NCBI GenBank assembly: GCA_006503535.1
Contig: QYRS01000007.1
Coordinates: 1,054,001 to 1,118,000 of the forward strand
Length of the DNA stretch: 64,000 nucleotides
Source of the DNA: Arthrinium phaeospermum
Lineage: Eukaryota; Ascomycota; Sordariomycetes; Amphisphaeriales; Apiosporaceae
Reading direction: 5' to 3'
The position numbers were made by a program, and so were the translations under genes. Shown one piece after another: positions 52,435 through 63,706 of this stretch (position 1 is the stretch's first letter; the number at the start of each line of letters is the position of its first letter). A model generated the notes under the pieces. The model was not told where the DNA came from. It made no database searches and worked only from the letters and a program-made list of their open reading frames with translations.

Positions 52435-54644
52435 ATGGTGCTGGAACAGTACACCTACATCTACGTCATCGGCACTTTCTTTGCCTTGCTGGACGCCTAC
52501 AACAACGGCGCAAGTATGTACTACCATCCTGCGCTTTATATCTAACATATGGTTGCATATAACTACAATGAGATGGGCTGACTAAGAGGAACCAGACGAC
52601 GTGGCCAACGCGTGGGCGACCAGCGTCTCGTCGCGATCCATCACCTACCGCCAGGCCATCGTCTTCGCCTTCATCTTCGAGATCCTCGGCGCCGTGGCCG
52701 TCGGCGCGCGCACGGCCGACACCATCAAGAACGGCATCATCCCGGCGTCGGCGTTCCGGGACGATGCCGGCGTGCAGATGCTGGCCTTCACGTGCGCTCT
52801 TGCGGGCGCCTCCCTGTAAGTCATTGGCCGGGCGGGGGGACAAGACCGTGTCCATAACTATTAGCTCCCGATCATCCATCATGGCTAATGACGATTTGGT
52901 AATAGTTGGGTCATGTGGTGCTCGCGGCACTCCGCCCACGTCTCCTCTACGTATTCGCTGGTCTCGGCTGTGGCGGGAGTCGGCGTCGCTGTAGCTGGTC
53001 CGAGTGAGGTCCAATGGGGATGGAACGGAGGCAAAGGTGCGTCCAATCACAAGCCTGTCCCATTATATGAGTTTACCCCCTTTACTAATATTCCAATACC
53101 CTCAGGCCTCGGCGCCATCTTCGCCGGCCTAGCCATGGCCCCCTTCATCTCGGCCTGCTTCGGCGCCCTCATGTTCGGCCTGATCAAGTTCGTGGTGCAC
53201 ATGCGGCGCAACCCGGTCCCCTGGGCCGTCTACAGCGCGCCGCTCTGGTTCCTGATCGCCGGCACCATCTGCACCCTGTCCATCGTGTACAAGGGCTCGC
53301 CCAACCTGCAGCTCGACAAGAAGCCGCCCGCCTTCATCGCCGCCGTCACCCTCGGCGCCGGCTTCGGCGTCTGTTTGTTGTCCGTCCTCTTCTTCGTCCC
53401 CTACGTCCACGCCCTCGTCATCAAGCGCGACGCCAGCGTGCGAACCTGGATGTTCGTCCAGGGCCCCCTCCTCTTCAAGCGGGCGGCCGTCGCGCCGTCG
53501 GCGCAGGCCGTGGCGCCCAAGTATGCCGTCGTGCAGGAGGGCGGGGGTCAGGGCGTCACTTTTTCCGCCAGCGGCGCCCCGGTGCTTCCGCCCATCTCCA
53601 TCGACCGCGACGACAGCATCAACAACAACAGCGAGAAGGAGAAGGCCGTGGAGATCCACACCCAGTACAGCTACAAAGAGCAAGTGGCCCAGGCCGAGGC
53701 CCGGCTCCACGCCCGGCTCCGGGAGGGACGCGGGCCCATGGGCTGGGCGATGCGGTTCCTGCACGAGCACCCCATGGGCGAGGGCCGCATCTACGAAACC
53801 CACAACATGAAGAACTTCCTCCTGCGCATCCAGGCCATGGTTGTCGTTGCTCTGCTGTACGGGTCCCACTACGACATCCACGCCGCGCAGGTCGGCATCG
53901 GCGGCACCCCCGAGGGCCGGCGCATGGACCGCGTCTACGCCCACGCGCCCAAGTACCCCGACGAGGTCGAGCACACGTATTCGTTTATTCAGGTGAGCAA
54001 TACTGCATACAGTCTAAAGGCTTTTTTATAAAGCGGAAATGGGATGAAAACTAATCCAAGTAAAGGTTCTCACCGCTTGCACTGCATCCTTTGCTCATGG
54101 TGCCAACGACGTCGGCAACGCTGTCGGACCCTGGGCGGCCATCTACCAGGCGTGGTCCACCGGCAGTGCGTCGTCTACCAAGGCGCCCGTCGACACCTGG
54201 CAGCTCGCCGTCGCCGCGCTGACCATTTGCATCGGTCTCGCGACGTACGGGTACAACATCATGAAAGGTTAGTGGCTTCCCCCTTTTCCCCTTTCTCTTA
54301 GTCTCCCTCGAATCCCTTTGATTGCATACTGACACATGCCCGCCACAGTCATGGGCAACAAGATCACGTACCACTCGCCCAGCCGCGGCTGCTCGATGGA
54401 GATGGGCGCCGCCGTCACCATCCTCGTCTTCTCCCAGTACTCGCTGCCCGTCTCGACGTCCATGTGCATCACCGGCGCCACCGTCGGCGTCGGCCTGATG
54501 AACGGCACCGCCAAGGCGGTCAACTGGCAGCGCATCGCCCTGCTGATGATCTCCTGGATCGCCACCATCCCCATCGCCGGCTCCATTGCGGGGGTGATTA
54601 TGGGGGTTGTGCTGAATGCCCCCCACTTCCCTACCGCGGGCTGA
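52435..54644 (+). CDS. pho-4: Na+/phosphate symporter, PHO-4/Pho89 family
   Basis: Six exons, 52435-52513, 52596-52815, 52906-53036, 53106-53992, 54066-54267 and 54349-54644; 604 aa. The first exon ends inside the family signature GANDVANAWATSVSSRS. The second signature, SFAHGANDVGNAVGPWAAIY, is in exon 5. Other family marks are WVMWCSRHSAHVSSTYSLVS and TGATVGVGLMNGTA. There are multiple membrane helices with a long cytosolic loop (~335-430, IDRDDSINNNSEKEKAVEI). It imports phosphate with sodium at the plasma membrane. In Neurospora the gene is repressed by phosphate; a CACGTGGGG motif upstream fits that. All splice phases check. Confidence 0.93.
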
Positions 54645-55018
54645 TGGAAGGAAGGGGGGAAGCTAAATGGATCGCAGCTGGTTCATACATGACTTTAGGC
54701 CATCACATGATTCCGGAACCGTGGTATGTTTTAGTGGAAGCAACGGAAGAAACGACTACAAAAAACTGCAAAAAAGGAAAAGAAAGGGACAAACGAACAT
54801 ATTCAAAGAGTATCTATCCTACATAAATAGCAAAGAATAGCAATATACAATAACCAATCCCTCCTCTCTATATTCCAACTCAGCGTCACTTCACATACTG
54901 TCAGCTCCACCATCGATCCTGCCGTGTACATAAGCACCAACTTCTGCCCTCTCAAGCCGTAAGAAGCCTGTTTTCCCCAGCCACAGTAAGCATGTCGAAC
55001 CGCGATATGATGATGTGC
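54645..55018. other. Convergent 3' spacer
   Basis: 374 nt between the permease and the kinase gene, ending toward each other. Nothing seen. Confidence 0.55.
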
Positions 55019-56909
55019 TTAGAGTGATGAACCAAATGGTGAGCCAGGTGGCGTAATCAGCCCCTCCTCCCCGGCGAAAGGCTCATCCGACTCGGAAGGC
55101 GAGAAGAAGAACCGGCCGACAAACGCCGTGATCGCCTCGTCGGTCTCCTCCTCCTCGAACCCGGGGTAGTCCTGCTCGGTTCGGTGGCGGACGGCCTGGG
55201 ACGCCGTGTCGAGGATGTCCTCGAGTAGGGGACGATCCTACGTTGTTTTTTCGTGTTAGCCTCGATTCGGTCCCTGTCTAACCCAGTAGAATGGAAAGAA
55301 AGGAGGGAGGGGAAACAAAAACTTACCTTGTAATTGCAGGCCATCATGCGGCCGATGAGCCGCCGCAGCGGTCTGTCGAGCCTGGGGTAGGTCTTGTCCT
55401 CGTCCTCGTCGTCCGCCCACAGGAGGGTGGCGTCCGTCTCGACGCCCGAGAGGTGGGCCGGCTTCGTTTTGAAGGTAGGTAAGTTTTCCATTGGCTTTCT
55501 GCCGGCGATCAACCGCATCATGGCCTGTCAGAGGAAAAGGATTTCTCGTCAGCCGAAATGCAACTCAGAGATAGATAATGATAGGAAAAGGGGATACCCA
55601 CTTCTGCCGTCTTGAATGCATTGGAATGTTCGCCTTGGTGAGGGTTTCGGTTCTCCACATCAAGCGGTCCCTTGGAAAACAGTGTGTCGGAAGCTTGGCC
55701 GAAATCTATCAGCTTCACCGGGGGTACCATGCAGTGTTCTGCTAGATCGGGCTCCATGTTCCCGAACATGACTATGTATATGACGTTAGTGTATGCGGAG
55801 GGGTTGCGGCGGTAAGCTAGGAGGGGGCCTACTGTTGTCGACGTGCAGGTCGTTATGGGCATAGGGTGTAGGTTTGCGTTTCCGCGGGACGGTCTCGAGC
55901 TGTGCAGGCGCGCGGCCTTGGCTTCTGACCGGCCACGTGAGACCGACGCAAGCCCTGATAACTGTTCGATATCGCAGAAGATATATATGTCAGCGAAACT
56001 TGTCTTTGGGATAGTGGGCAGCGAAAGGAGAAAACAAGGGGCATGAAAGCACCATTACGTACGACATAGCATGATGCTCCAGAGCACGCGGTTCGGCACC
56101 CGGACCCCCGCCTCGTTACACCGCTCCAACAAGCCAGTAAATGATCCGTTTTCTACGTATTCCAGCGCGATGGACGCTCCGGGCAACCCGGGATCGTCGA
56201 AGGCGCGGTCGTTACCGTTCAATAATTGAACGGTATGCGCCGCCCCGCGAAGTACCTAGATCATGATGAATTTTGTTAGCTATATCTACTCCTAACCTAA
56301 TCCTCGTTCATTTTCGATATCGTTGATCTCTCTTTCTCGTCTTACCTGTAGCACTTTAATCTCATTTTTGATAGCACTTAGATCGTCGTTTCTAAGGGGG
56401 CGCTTGAGGATGAGCCGTCTCGGGGGCTTTACTCGATTATCGTGAAGGAGGGCGGCGATGGCATTTTCGCCTCTGCCGATGACCCCTTGAAACGTAATGC
56501 CACGCGGGTTACCAAATTGCTTCTCCATACTCGCTTGGGCTGGGGCGGTATCTGCAGGGGTAAAGCTCATTTCGGAAAATGTGTCCGAATCTCCATCATC
56601 GGAAAAGCCGTCTGCATCCTTCATTTCTGAATCCTTCGTTCCCGGAAGACCGTCGTCGCCGTTGAATCCTTCGAAGCCGTCGGAATCTACCATCGTTTCA
56701 AAGCTGTCCGAATCACCCGCTTCGTCCCAGTCGCCCGGGCCTGGCTCCCTGTGCCGCGTCTTTGTCCGCTTGGAAACTACATTGTCCTCATCCTCTTCTT
56801 CAGAGTCGCCTGCGCGCTTCCTTGGAGGCTTTCCTCTCTGCTGCTTAGACGTGGACCAACCCGTCATCTTCCCCAACATGCCCAATGATTTGGGGATTAG
56901 GTTCGACAT
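55019..56909 (-). CDS. Fungal protein-kinase-like protein with acidic N-terminus
   Basis: Six exons, 56346-56909, 56063-56255, 55833-55961, 55602-55771, 55327-55524 and 55019-55237; 490 aa, all phases consistent. Residues 1-125 are Ser/Asp/Glu-rich (PRKRAGDSEEEDEDNVVSKR, possible nuclear signal). Kinase: VIGRGENAIAALL loop, ILKRPL lysine, catalytic loop YAHNDLHVDNIMFGN (HND instead of HRD) and VKLIDFGQASD. HND-type loops are common in a fungus-expanded kinase group of unknown substrate. The start at MSNLIPKSLGMLGKMTGW is chosen; longer starts are possible. It neighbours the HET and NLR genes. Confidence 0.82.
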
Positions 56910-57477
56910 CAGGACGGTTTTTTTGCCTGGGTGTTTAAGAGAAACAAGTAACAAAAATAACAATAAATAATATAAGGACGGGACGGAGCATCGTTAGAGC
57001 TTAGAATCGGCGAAAAGAAAGTGTAGGAGATATAATGGCAAGGAATGGTAACGATTGCCGAGATAGGCGAGAGGATGTTTCATCTGCAATTATAGATTAG
57101 CATACGATTGTTACACGGATGCATTATTAGATATAATCATTGTGCTAGAAGTGTTAAAGCAACATAACAAGGGGTGCAGGCCTACCATGCCAGATCCGGG
57201 TGCTTTGTCTTTCTTGACATCTGTCACTATCAGACACGCATTGTACCGTTCCCCCAAAAGGCCCCTAACGACGAGGTATCATTGTTCACAATGGCCAACA
57301 GTGGCGAGGACGATGGGTTCTAGATTTTGTCAGGCAGTGTCCCACGGCTGCACCCCCAATACGTTTACTATTCATGGAAGTGAATGTGACTACAGAATAA
57401 GGAACTCCTCGGTATTGTCATTTAACTCGGCAGAACCAAGTATCTTAATGATTTCACTTTTTTATATATAAATGCTC
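56910..57477. other. Intergenic, no gene seen
   Basis: Lies between the kinase promoter and the 3' end of the HET gene. No supported frame. Confidence 0.5.
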
Positions 57478-59844
57478 CTACACAATAATAAACTCCTCGG
57501 TCTTATCTGCCAGCTCAGCTGCGCTCAACATGCTGATTGCCTCACCATCCATCCTCCCATACACGTAAGCCTCGCCAATAAACTCGTAGAAGTCGTTGCG
57601 CGGCCTCAAGATACAAGGCACGCTGCAGCCGAAAAGTATGCAGATCCTGTCACCGACCTGCGTCTCGGGCGGGCCGAGGCCGAACAGCGGCTCGAGGGAG
57701 CCGCCCGACCCGGGGCGGCCGACGGGGGCGCCCTCGAGGAACTTGCGGTTCCAGGTGACGGCCTGGACCCGCTTCAGGTACTCGATGAGGATCTCCGGGA
57801 GCTTCGGGTGCGAGACCCCCTGCTCCAGCAGATCGCTCGTCCCGATGTGGCCGTTGTTGTCGGCGAGGGCCATGCAGTGGAGGGCGGCCCGGTGGTACCA
57901 GGGCGGCGTGTTCTTGCCGTCGGCGTCCCGGTCCGCGACCATGGTGCGCCAGAGCCGCTCCGGCACCTTTCCCGCGGGCTCTTGCTCGAAGAAGTTCCAG
58001 CCGCCCTTCTCGAGGCACTCCCGCGTGATGACGCCCATCGATACGGGGCCGCAGACCCAGCGGAGGACGTCGATCACGATCCCCTTGACATGAAGCCGAT
58101 GGGCGGGGGTGCCCCTGCCGACCGGGAAATGGTTTTTGGTGGGGGTCCCAGATACCTGGCTGTCGGCGCCGAACGTCGTGGGTGCCGAGCTGACACGGCT
58201 TTGCAGAGGCTCGATGGGCTGCCTCCACCTTATCCCAAAACGAACGCTGGGCGCCTTCCCGTGACAGGCGTTGTAACAGCTTCTCCCCGCCTTGCCGACA
58301 AAGCTGTCCCCGTTGACGCGGCCGTTGAAGCCCTGCTCCTGGGTGCCCCACGGGGACTTCTGGATGGTCTGTATCCACGACGGCAGCGTCACCAAGGCCG
58401 TCGGGTTCTTGCGGCCTCCCTCCGTCTTCCTTTCGGGGGTGGCCCACTGTCGACAGATGACGTCCAACGAGCCCGTGGACAGGACGACCCATTCCAGGAA
58501 GTCGGTATACACCTTGAGGATGTTACGCCCGTAGTTGGGCTTGGGCGGCCCGACCGTGTCCACCCTTTGCCCGGTGGGCAACATGGATTCCCGGGCAATG
58601 TTGAGGAGCGCGAAGATGCTGTCGCGCGGGTCGCCCGACTCGAAGGGGGTGAGGTCGCAGACCAACGCCTCCAGGCTGAAGACGGGCTCGAACACGTCCC
58701 CGTCCACGCTCTTGCGGAACGTGTTGGTGATGGCCTCGACCAGGATCTTGGCGCCGAGCGGCTGCAGGTCGTTGAGGTACTTGTAGTTGCGGTAGATCTT
58801 GTCGTTTTCCGACTGCCGGAACAGCGCGCGGATCCGGTCCGAGTTGTACGCAAACAGGCCGATGGCGTCGGCAAAGTCGGCCCAGGCGATGAAGTGCGTG
58901 CCGCAGTGCACCGTCGCCTCCCGGGCCAGCGCCAGCTCCTGGATGACCCAGCGCCGCGAGAACCAGCTGCACCGCATCAGATCCAGCAAGTCGCTCCAGC
59001 GGTTCGTGAGCCTCTCGCTCAGATAGAACTCGAAGTTCTTCAAGTCGTCGACGATCTTCTGGACGAAGTCCATGGCGGCGTAGAAGTCTTCGCTCCTGTC
59101 TCCGTTGGCGTCGCCCTTTCCGTCGCCGAGCCAGATGCAGACGTTCAGGGCCTTGCGGTAAATGTGTTTCATCTTGGCAATCTGCGCCGGCTTTTCGAAC
59201 AACTCGTCGGATTGGTTGATGCACACGGCATCGACCCACAGGACCGTGACGTGCGTCTTGTCGCGCAGGGATCGGAGGGCCTTGTCCAGATTGGGGCGGA
59301 TGTAGAACCGCGTACCCTTTATGGCGTCGTCGACGTGCTCCATCAGCCGCACCGCGTCCAGGAAGTCGAGCTTCGGCACCTTTTGAGGCGCCGCAAAGTA
59401 GACCGGTCTGTCGGCCGGGCCCGGTCCCCAATGATAGGAAAGCGCCTCGTATGCCTGCTGCGATGGCTGCGGACCGACATCTTCGTCCATGTGTGTTCTC
59501 ATGGTCACGTGTAGATCGTCCTTGTAGTTTTCCGCGGGGTTGATGTAGAGAAGCCGCATCTGGTTGTGTTGGATTGGCGTGTACTCGTAGAGCAGCCCGT
59601 GTCTGTTCAGCGTGTTGTAGCGCTGGGCCCCCTTGAGGAACATCTTCTTGACTTCCTCCCGGCTCATGGAGCTCCGGGGTTGCTTATCCCAGAAACCGAT
59701 CCGTTCCTGTGGGACTCGGACCGGTCGGGTTCGCCTTGGGACATCTACGCGGCGGGCAGGTCGAATTGGAGCTTGTACTTCGGTGTTCCCCCCATTTTGA
59801 ACGCCATCTCCGTTTTGGACCTGCGCAGTCTGCGACCTCTTCAT
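57478..59844 (-). CDS. Heterokaryon-incompatibility (HET) domain protein
   Basis: 788 aa in one exon. The HET domain spans ~130-330 with its marks: YEALSYHWGPG, VLWVDAVCINQSDELFEKPA, KMKHIYRKALNVCIWLGDG and SRRWVIQELALAREATVHCG. The N-terminus is basic and Arg/Pro-rich. The C-terminal ~400 residues (DSIFALLNIA, GRNILKVYTDFLEWVVLSTG) match the usual HET tail. HET proteins trigger cell death when unlike strains fuse, and the domain has a TIR-like fold. It lies head-to-head, 1 kb from an NLR gene on the other strand. Confidence 0.92.
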   Translation of the reverse strand: MKRSQTAQVQNGDGVQNGGNTEVQAPIRPARRVDVPRRTRPVRVPQERIGFWDKQPRSSMSREEVKKMFLKGAQRYNTLNRHGLLYEYTPIQHNQMRLLYINPAENYKDDLHVTMRTHMDEDVGPQPSQQAYEALSYHWGPGPADRPVYFAAPQKVPKLDFLDAVRLMEHVDDAIKGTRFYIRPNLDKALRSLRDKTHVTVLWVDAVCINQSDELFEKPAQIAKMKHIYRKALNVCIWLGDGKGDANGDRSEDFYAAMDFVQKIVDDLKNFEFYLSERLTNRWSDLLDLMRCSWFSRRWVIQELALAREATVHCGTHFIAWADFADAIGLFAYNSDRIRALFRQSENDKIYRNYKYLNDLQPLGAKILVEAITNTFRKSVDGDVFEPVFSLEALVCDLTPFESGDPRDSIFALLNIARESMLPTGQRVDTVGPPKPNYGRNILKVYTDFLEWVVLSTGSLDVICRQWATPERKTEGGRKNPTALVTLPSWIQTIQKSPWGTQEQGFNGRVNGDSFVGKAGRSCYNACHGKAPSVRFGIRWRQPIEPLQSRVSSAPTTFGADSQVSGTPTKNHFPVGRGTPAHRLHVKGIVIDVLRWVCGPVSMGVITRECLEKGGWNFFEQEPAGKVPERLWRTMVADRDADGKNTPPWYHRAALHCMALADNNGHIGTSDLLEQGVSHPKLPEILIEYLKRVQAVTWNRKFLEGAPVGRPGSGGSLEPLFGLGPPETQVGDRICILFGCSVPCILRPRNDFYEFIGEAYVYGRMDGEAISMLSAAELADKTEEFIIV

Positions 59845-60847
59845 GTTGCTGTTGAGTAGAACCCGATGGGGAAGCTCTTTTGGCCTGGTGAGTGCTGGGG
59901 AAATGCCAGCAGAACAATGTAGTATTGGGGAAACCCTAAAGAAAACACGACCATGACAGCGGAACCTGCCTTATTCGGCTTTTATCATCTACGGGATCAT
60001 GCTATGATTACCACTTTTGTGGTTCGGCTCCTGAGATAGAATGGCAGCATCAGGTGCTACACGTGCTACCACATCTACAACGTGGCAGCCTATTGCATCG
60101 TTCTATAGCCTCAGGTGCATGAATATGGCGCTTCGTTGCATACATGGATGTACAGAAACCTTTCACCACCCCGAAATGCTACAATTGGAACCGTGATCCA
60201 ATTGAAAGCTTTAGCGACTTTTTATTCGAGATACCAAAACATTTTCTTCATTGCCAATGCCTGATGTAACGAACTGCTTGTCGAATTTAGGGATACTCTG
60301 TCAATACATTAACAGTGTTTGATCGGCTCATCACGCAAGAGTTCTCAAGGCTGTTGTACATAATGTCAGTATGGGTACTTTCTGTGATGTAACCCTAGCA
60401 CTGAGGGCATTCCTGCCTGGTTTCCTAAATGGCTAAAGTAGGCGTCCAGGTCCTTCAGATGCCCAAGAAGCGGTTAGCCGCGAACTGCAAACATACGTTA
60501 TTCGATGGGCTGTGACCAACAAGCATATCTCCGTAGATCACACCAATCGCCGGGAAGGCGTCTCCAATTCCGAGATTAAATATCTGCAGGCTGCCCGCAA
60601 CGCCGTCGAGGCTTAGCTCTTGTTCGGTCAGCCTGCATGGTGCATGTGTAGTTACCCCCGCCCCTGTCAGCTGAACCTGCACACCTGTACTCGGGCGGTT
60701 CGGGGCTTATCTTGGATGCGCCATGCATAAAACTATTGCCTGACCGAAACCTCAATCTACTAAAAGGAAAGCCGAAATCTCATGCGTTTTTGCAATTCAA
60801 GCCATCTTGAACGAAGGAGTAACTACACAATTTGAGTTTGTCTTGAC
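59845..60847. other. Divergent region between HET and NLR genes
   Basis: About 1 kb holding both promoters. A 75-codon minus frame (60455-60682) is not convincing. Nothing else seen. Confidence 0.5.
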
Positions 60848-63665
60848 ATGGATCCTCTCACCATTACTACGGGCATCGTTACCCTGATGCAGGCCACTAC
60901 GGCCATCATCTCAATATGCTACGACTTTCGGGCAGCTTTGGACGATATACCGTGGTCGCTGACAAGGCTGGTCGAGGAATTAAAAGGGTTACGTAACATA
61001 TTGGAGGCCTTGGATGAGCTGGCTATGGGTTGGAACAGGGAATCAAGACCCTTACATCAAGCGGCCTTGGAGACCTGCTTGAACCCAAACAGCGGGCCCC
61101 TTTACATATGTCTAAGAGAGCTGAATGGCCTAGAGACAACTTTGAAGCTCTCCGGTCTTGCAGGGGTGACAGGGAAAAGGAGGGTGGCTGCCATCAAGGT
61201 CATCAGCTGGCGGCTGAAGGACAAAGATGCCAAGGAGTGCCTGGACCGCATTGAGCGGTGCAAGAGTGCACTCAGCTTGGCGTTGGCCGGAGATGAAGCG
61301 TATGTTACGGGTGATGGCCATCAGAAACCTAGCCTATGAAGCAGCAGTGCTAACTCAACACAGCAAGATGACGATCAAGCTGCATGATCTCACATCGTCT
61401 GTCCGTGAAACGTCTCTGGAAATTGACCGTAAATTGACAATTGTTGCCAATAAGGTCTTTCAGAGTGGTTTAGGTAAAAAGACGCATTTTCATACTGTCT
61501 ATGTGTATACGTATAGTACACTCACTGACTTGGCTATTAGATCACGAACACGAGGCTATATCGCAATGGCTCTCAAGCTGCGACCCACAAGAAAACCACG
61601 AATCGGCGAACTCGATTCACTTGAAGGGCACCAGCAGCTGGGTGTTCAACACCGCTGAGTTCCAGCAGTGGTACCAACAGGGAGATTTTCTCTGGATCAG
61701 CGGTTTCCGTATGCCTACCACTTTGTGTAACTGTTTTCTCAGGTGCTAACATGTTGTTGACCACTCAGCCGGAGCTGGGAAAACCATTCTTTTGTAAGAC
61801 CTTTGTCCCCCGAAACATTTTACCATTCCACTTTTTGACCATGACAGGTCGCGCGTTGTCTCGAAACTTCTTGACCAATGCCAGGAAGACAAGTCCCCCG
61901 ACGCAGTCGCATACTTTTATTGTGATTTCAGAAAGAAGGAGTTCCAGTGCGCCAGAAACGTAGTTGGCTCCCTGATATCGCAACTATGCTCGCATATGTA
62001 TCTACCCGATGAGTTGGTACTTTCGTACAGAGATAGTCATGTAGCAGGAAGAAAGCAGGCCCCCACCTGGGAAGCTTTAGAGAAAGCAGTAATCTGTTTC
62101 TCGAACGACCGAAGGATTCTGTTTCTAATCGATGCGTTGGACGAATGCGACCAAAGCGGGGACATCCTCGGATTCTTCTCTCGACTCCGGGAGAAGAAAG
62201 TCCGATTCGGCGTCCTGATCACCAGCAGGAACGACGTCGATATCGAAGACGAACTTCAATCTGTCTCACGCCTTCAATTAGAAGCGCGTCGAACAGAAGT
62301 CGATACCGACATCAAACATTACATCGATCAACGAACTGAGACAGACAGCAATTTGAAGTGTCTGGCCGTAACCATCAAGGGCGAGATCAAAGCGAGTCTT
62401 TATGAAAGAGCAGCTGGCATGTATGTTATATGATCTGCTACCGAGGCAATGGCTAACGTACTCAGGTTTCGTTGGGCTCAGTGTCAGCTCGACGTGCTAT
62501 CCCAACTCCGCACCATCAAAGCCATACGCAAGAATCTGGCCGAGTTGCCAAAGGGGTTGTTCCAAACCTACGAGCGGATCTTGAAGAAGCAGAACGCGGA
62601 GGACACGATACTCCTCAGAAAGATCCTGCTCTGGGTTGCCTTTGCAGCTCTCCCGTTGAAGATGCGGGAGCTCCACGAAGCAATCGCGGTGGACACCGAC
62701 ATGACCAGATTGGAAGAAGTGGAAGAGTCCCGTCTTAACAATCCGAAAGACATATTTACCCTGGGAGGAAGCCTCCTTACTGTCTCGGAAAGCGGTGTTA
62801 TCAAGCTGGCCCATTTGTCCGTGAAGGACTACCTCCTTTCTACCGAGATCAAGAACAACCCACAAGTCTCGACGTTCGCAATGGACCTTATGGGGCAAAT
62901 GAGGAGCTCGCAAGATGTTCCTTTGCTTACCTATCGTTGGACAGTCTAAGCGACGGCCCCTCCAGCACCCAGGACGACTGGGAACGTCGCCGGGCCCAGC
63001 ACCCCCTCGTCAACTACGTCGCCAAAGCCTGGACCTACCACCTTCGAGCGGCGGCCCTCACCCCGCAGCTCCACCACACCCTTTCCGAGTTCTTCACGGC
63101 CGGGCCGCGGTTCATGTCGTGGATCCAGGTCTTGAACTCGAACTGGATCTTCCAGTGGGACGAATACCCCCGGCACGCGACGCCGCTCTACTACGCCGCC
63201 TCGTTCGGGCTCCAGGAGATTGTCGAGGGGCTGGTGCGCGGCGGCGCCGACGTCGACGACGCCGGCAGCCGGTTCGGCGGCACGGCGCTGCACGGCGCCA
63301 CGCTCCGGGAGCACGTCGACGTCATGCGCGCGCTCCTCCGGGCCGGCGCGGACCCCTCCAAGGCGGACAACAACCTAGTCACTCCGCTGCATACTGCAGT
63401 CAGGATCGGCAATCCCGAAGTGCTGAAGCTGCTCCTGGACCACGGTGCGTCTAAAGAGGCAGCAGACAGCCTCGGCGAGACGCCTCGGAGTTGGGCCGAG
63501 AAGGCGGGGCAGGTGGTGTCTCAGAAGCTACTGGCGGGCGAGCTGTGGCAGCAAGTGGGCGGGGCGATCAAGTTGGAAAAAGGTGGTGGTGTTTACCAGC
63601 GTCCAGTCGCTTCTTTCCCTGCCTTAGCGGTCGCCCAGGGTCTTTCATTGCGTATTAGCACATAG
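60848..63665 (+). CDS. NLR-type NACHT NTPase with ankyrin repeats, with an apparent 1-nt frameshift
   Basis: Six exons, 60848-61299, 61364-61473, 61541-61708, 61769-61793, 61848-62420 and 62466-63665; about 842 aa. The N-terminus MDPLTITTGIVTLMQATTAI is the helical domain found at the start of fungal STAND proteins. P-loop GFPGAGKT is formed across exons 3 and 4, Walker B is RILFLIDALDECD, then FRWAQCQLDVLSQLR. Ankyrin repeats lie at the end (TPLYYAASFGLQEIVEGLVR, TALHGATLREHVDVMRALLR, TPLHTAVRIGNPEVLKLLLD). The frame breaks at a G4 run (62892-62895); one more G joins MDLM to ANEELARCS. Such proteins act in non-self recognition. Break likely technical. Confidence 0.83.
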
Positions 63666-63706
63666 CTTGAGATCATATTATCTATCAGCCCCCCTTCAAT
63701 CCCTAA

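Noticed and set aside
57472..59514. 680-codon plus-strand open frame
   Set aside because: It is the exact antisense of the HET gene, Arg/Val/Leu/Asp-rich without domains. The HET frame has clear conserved motifs.
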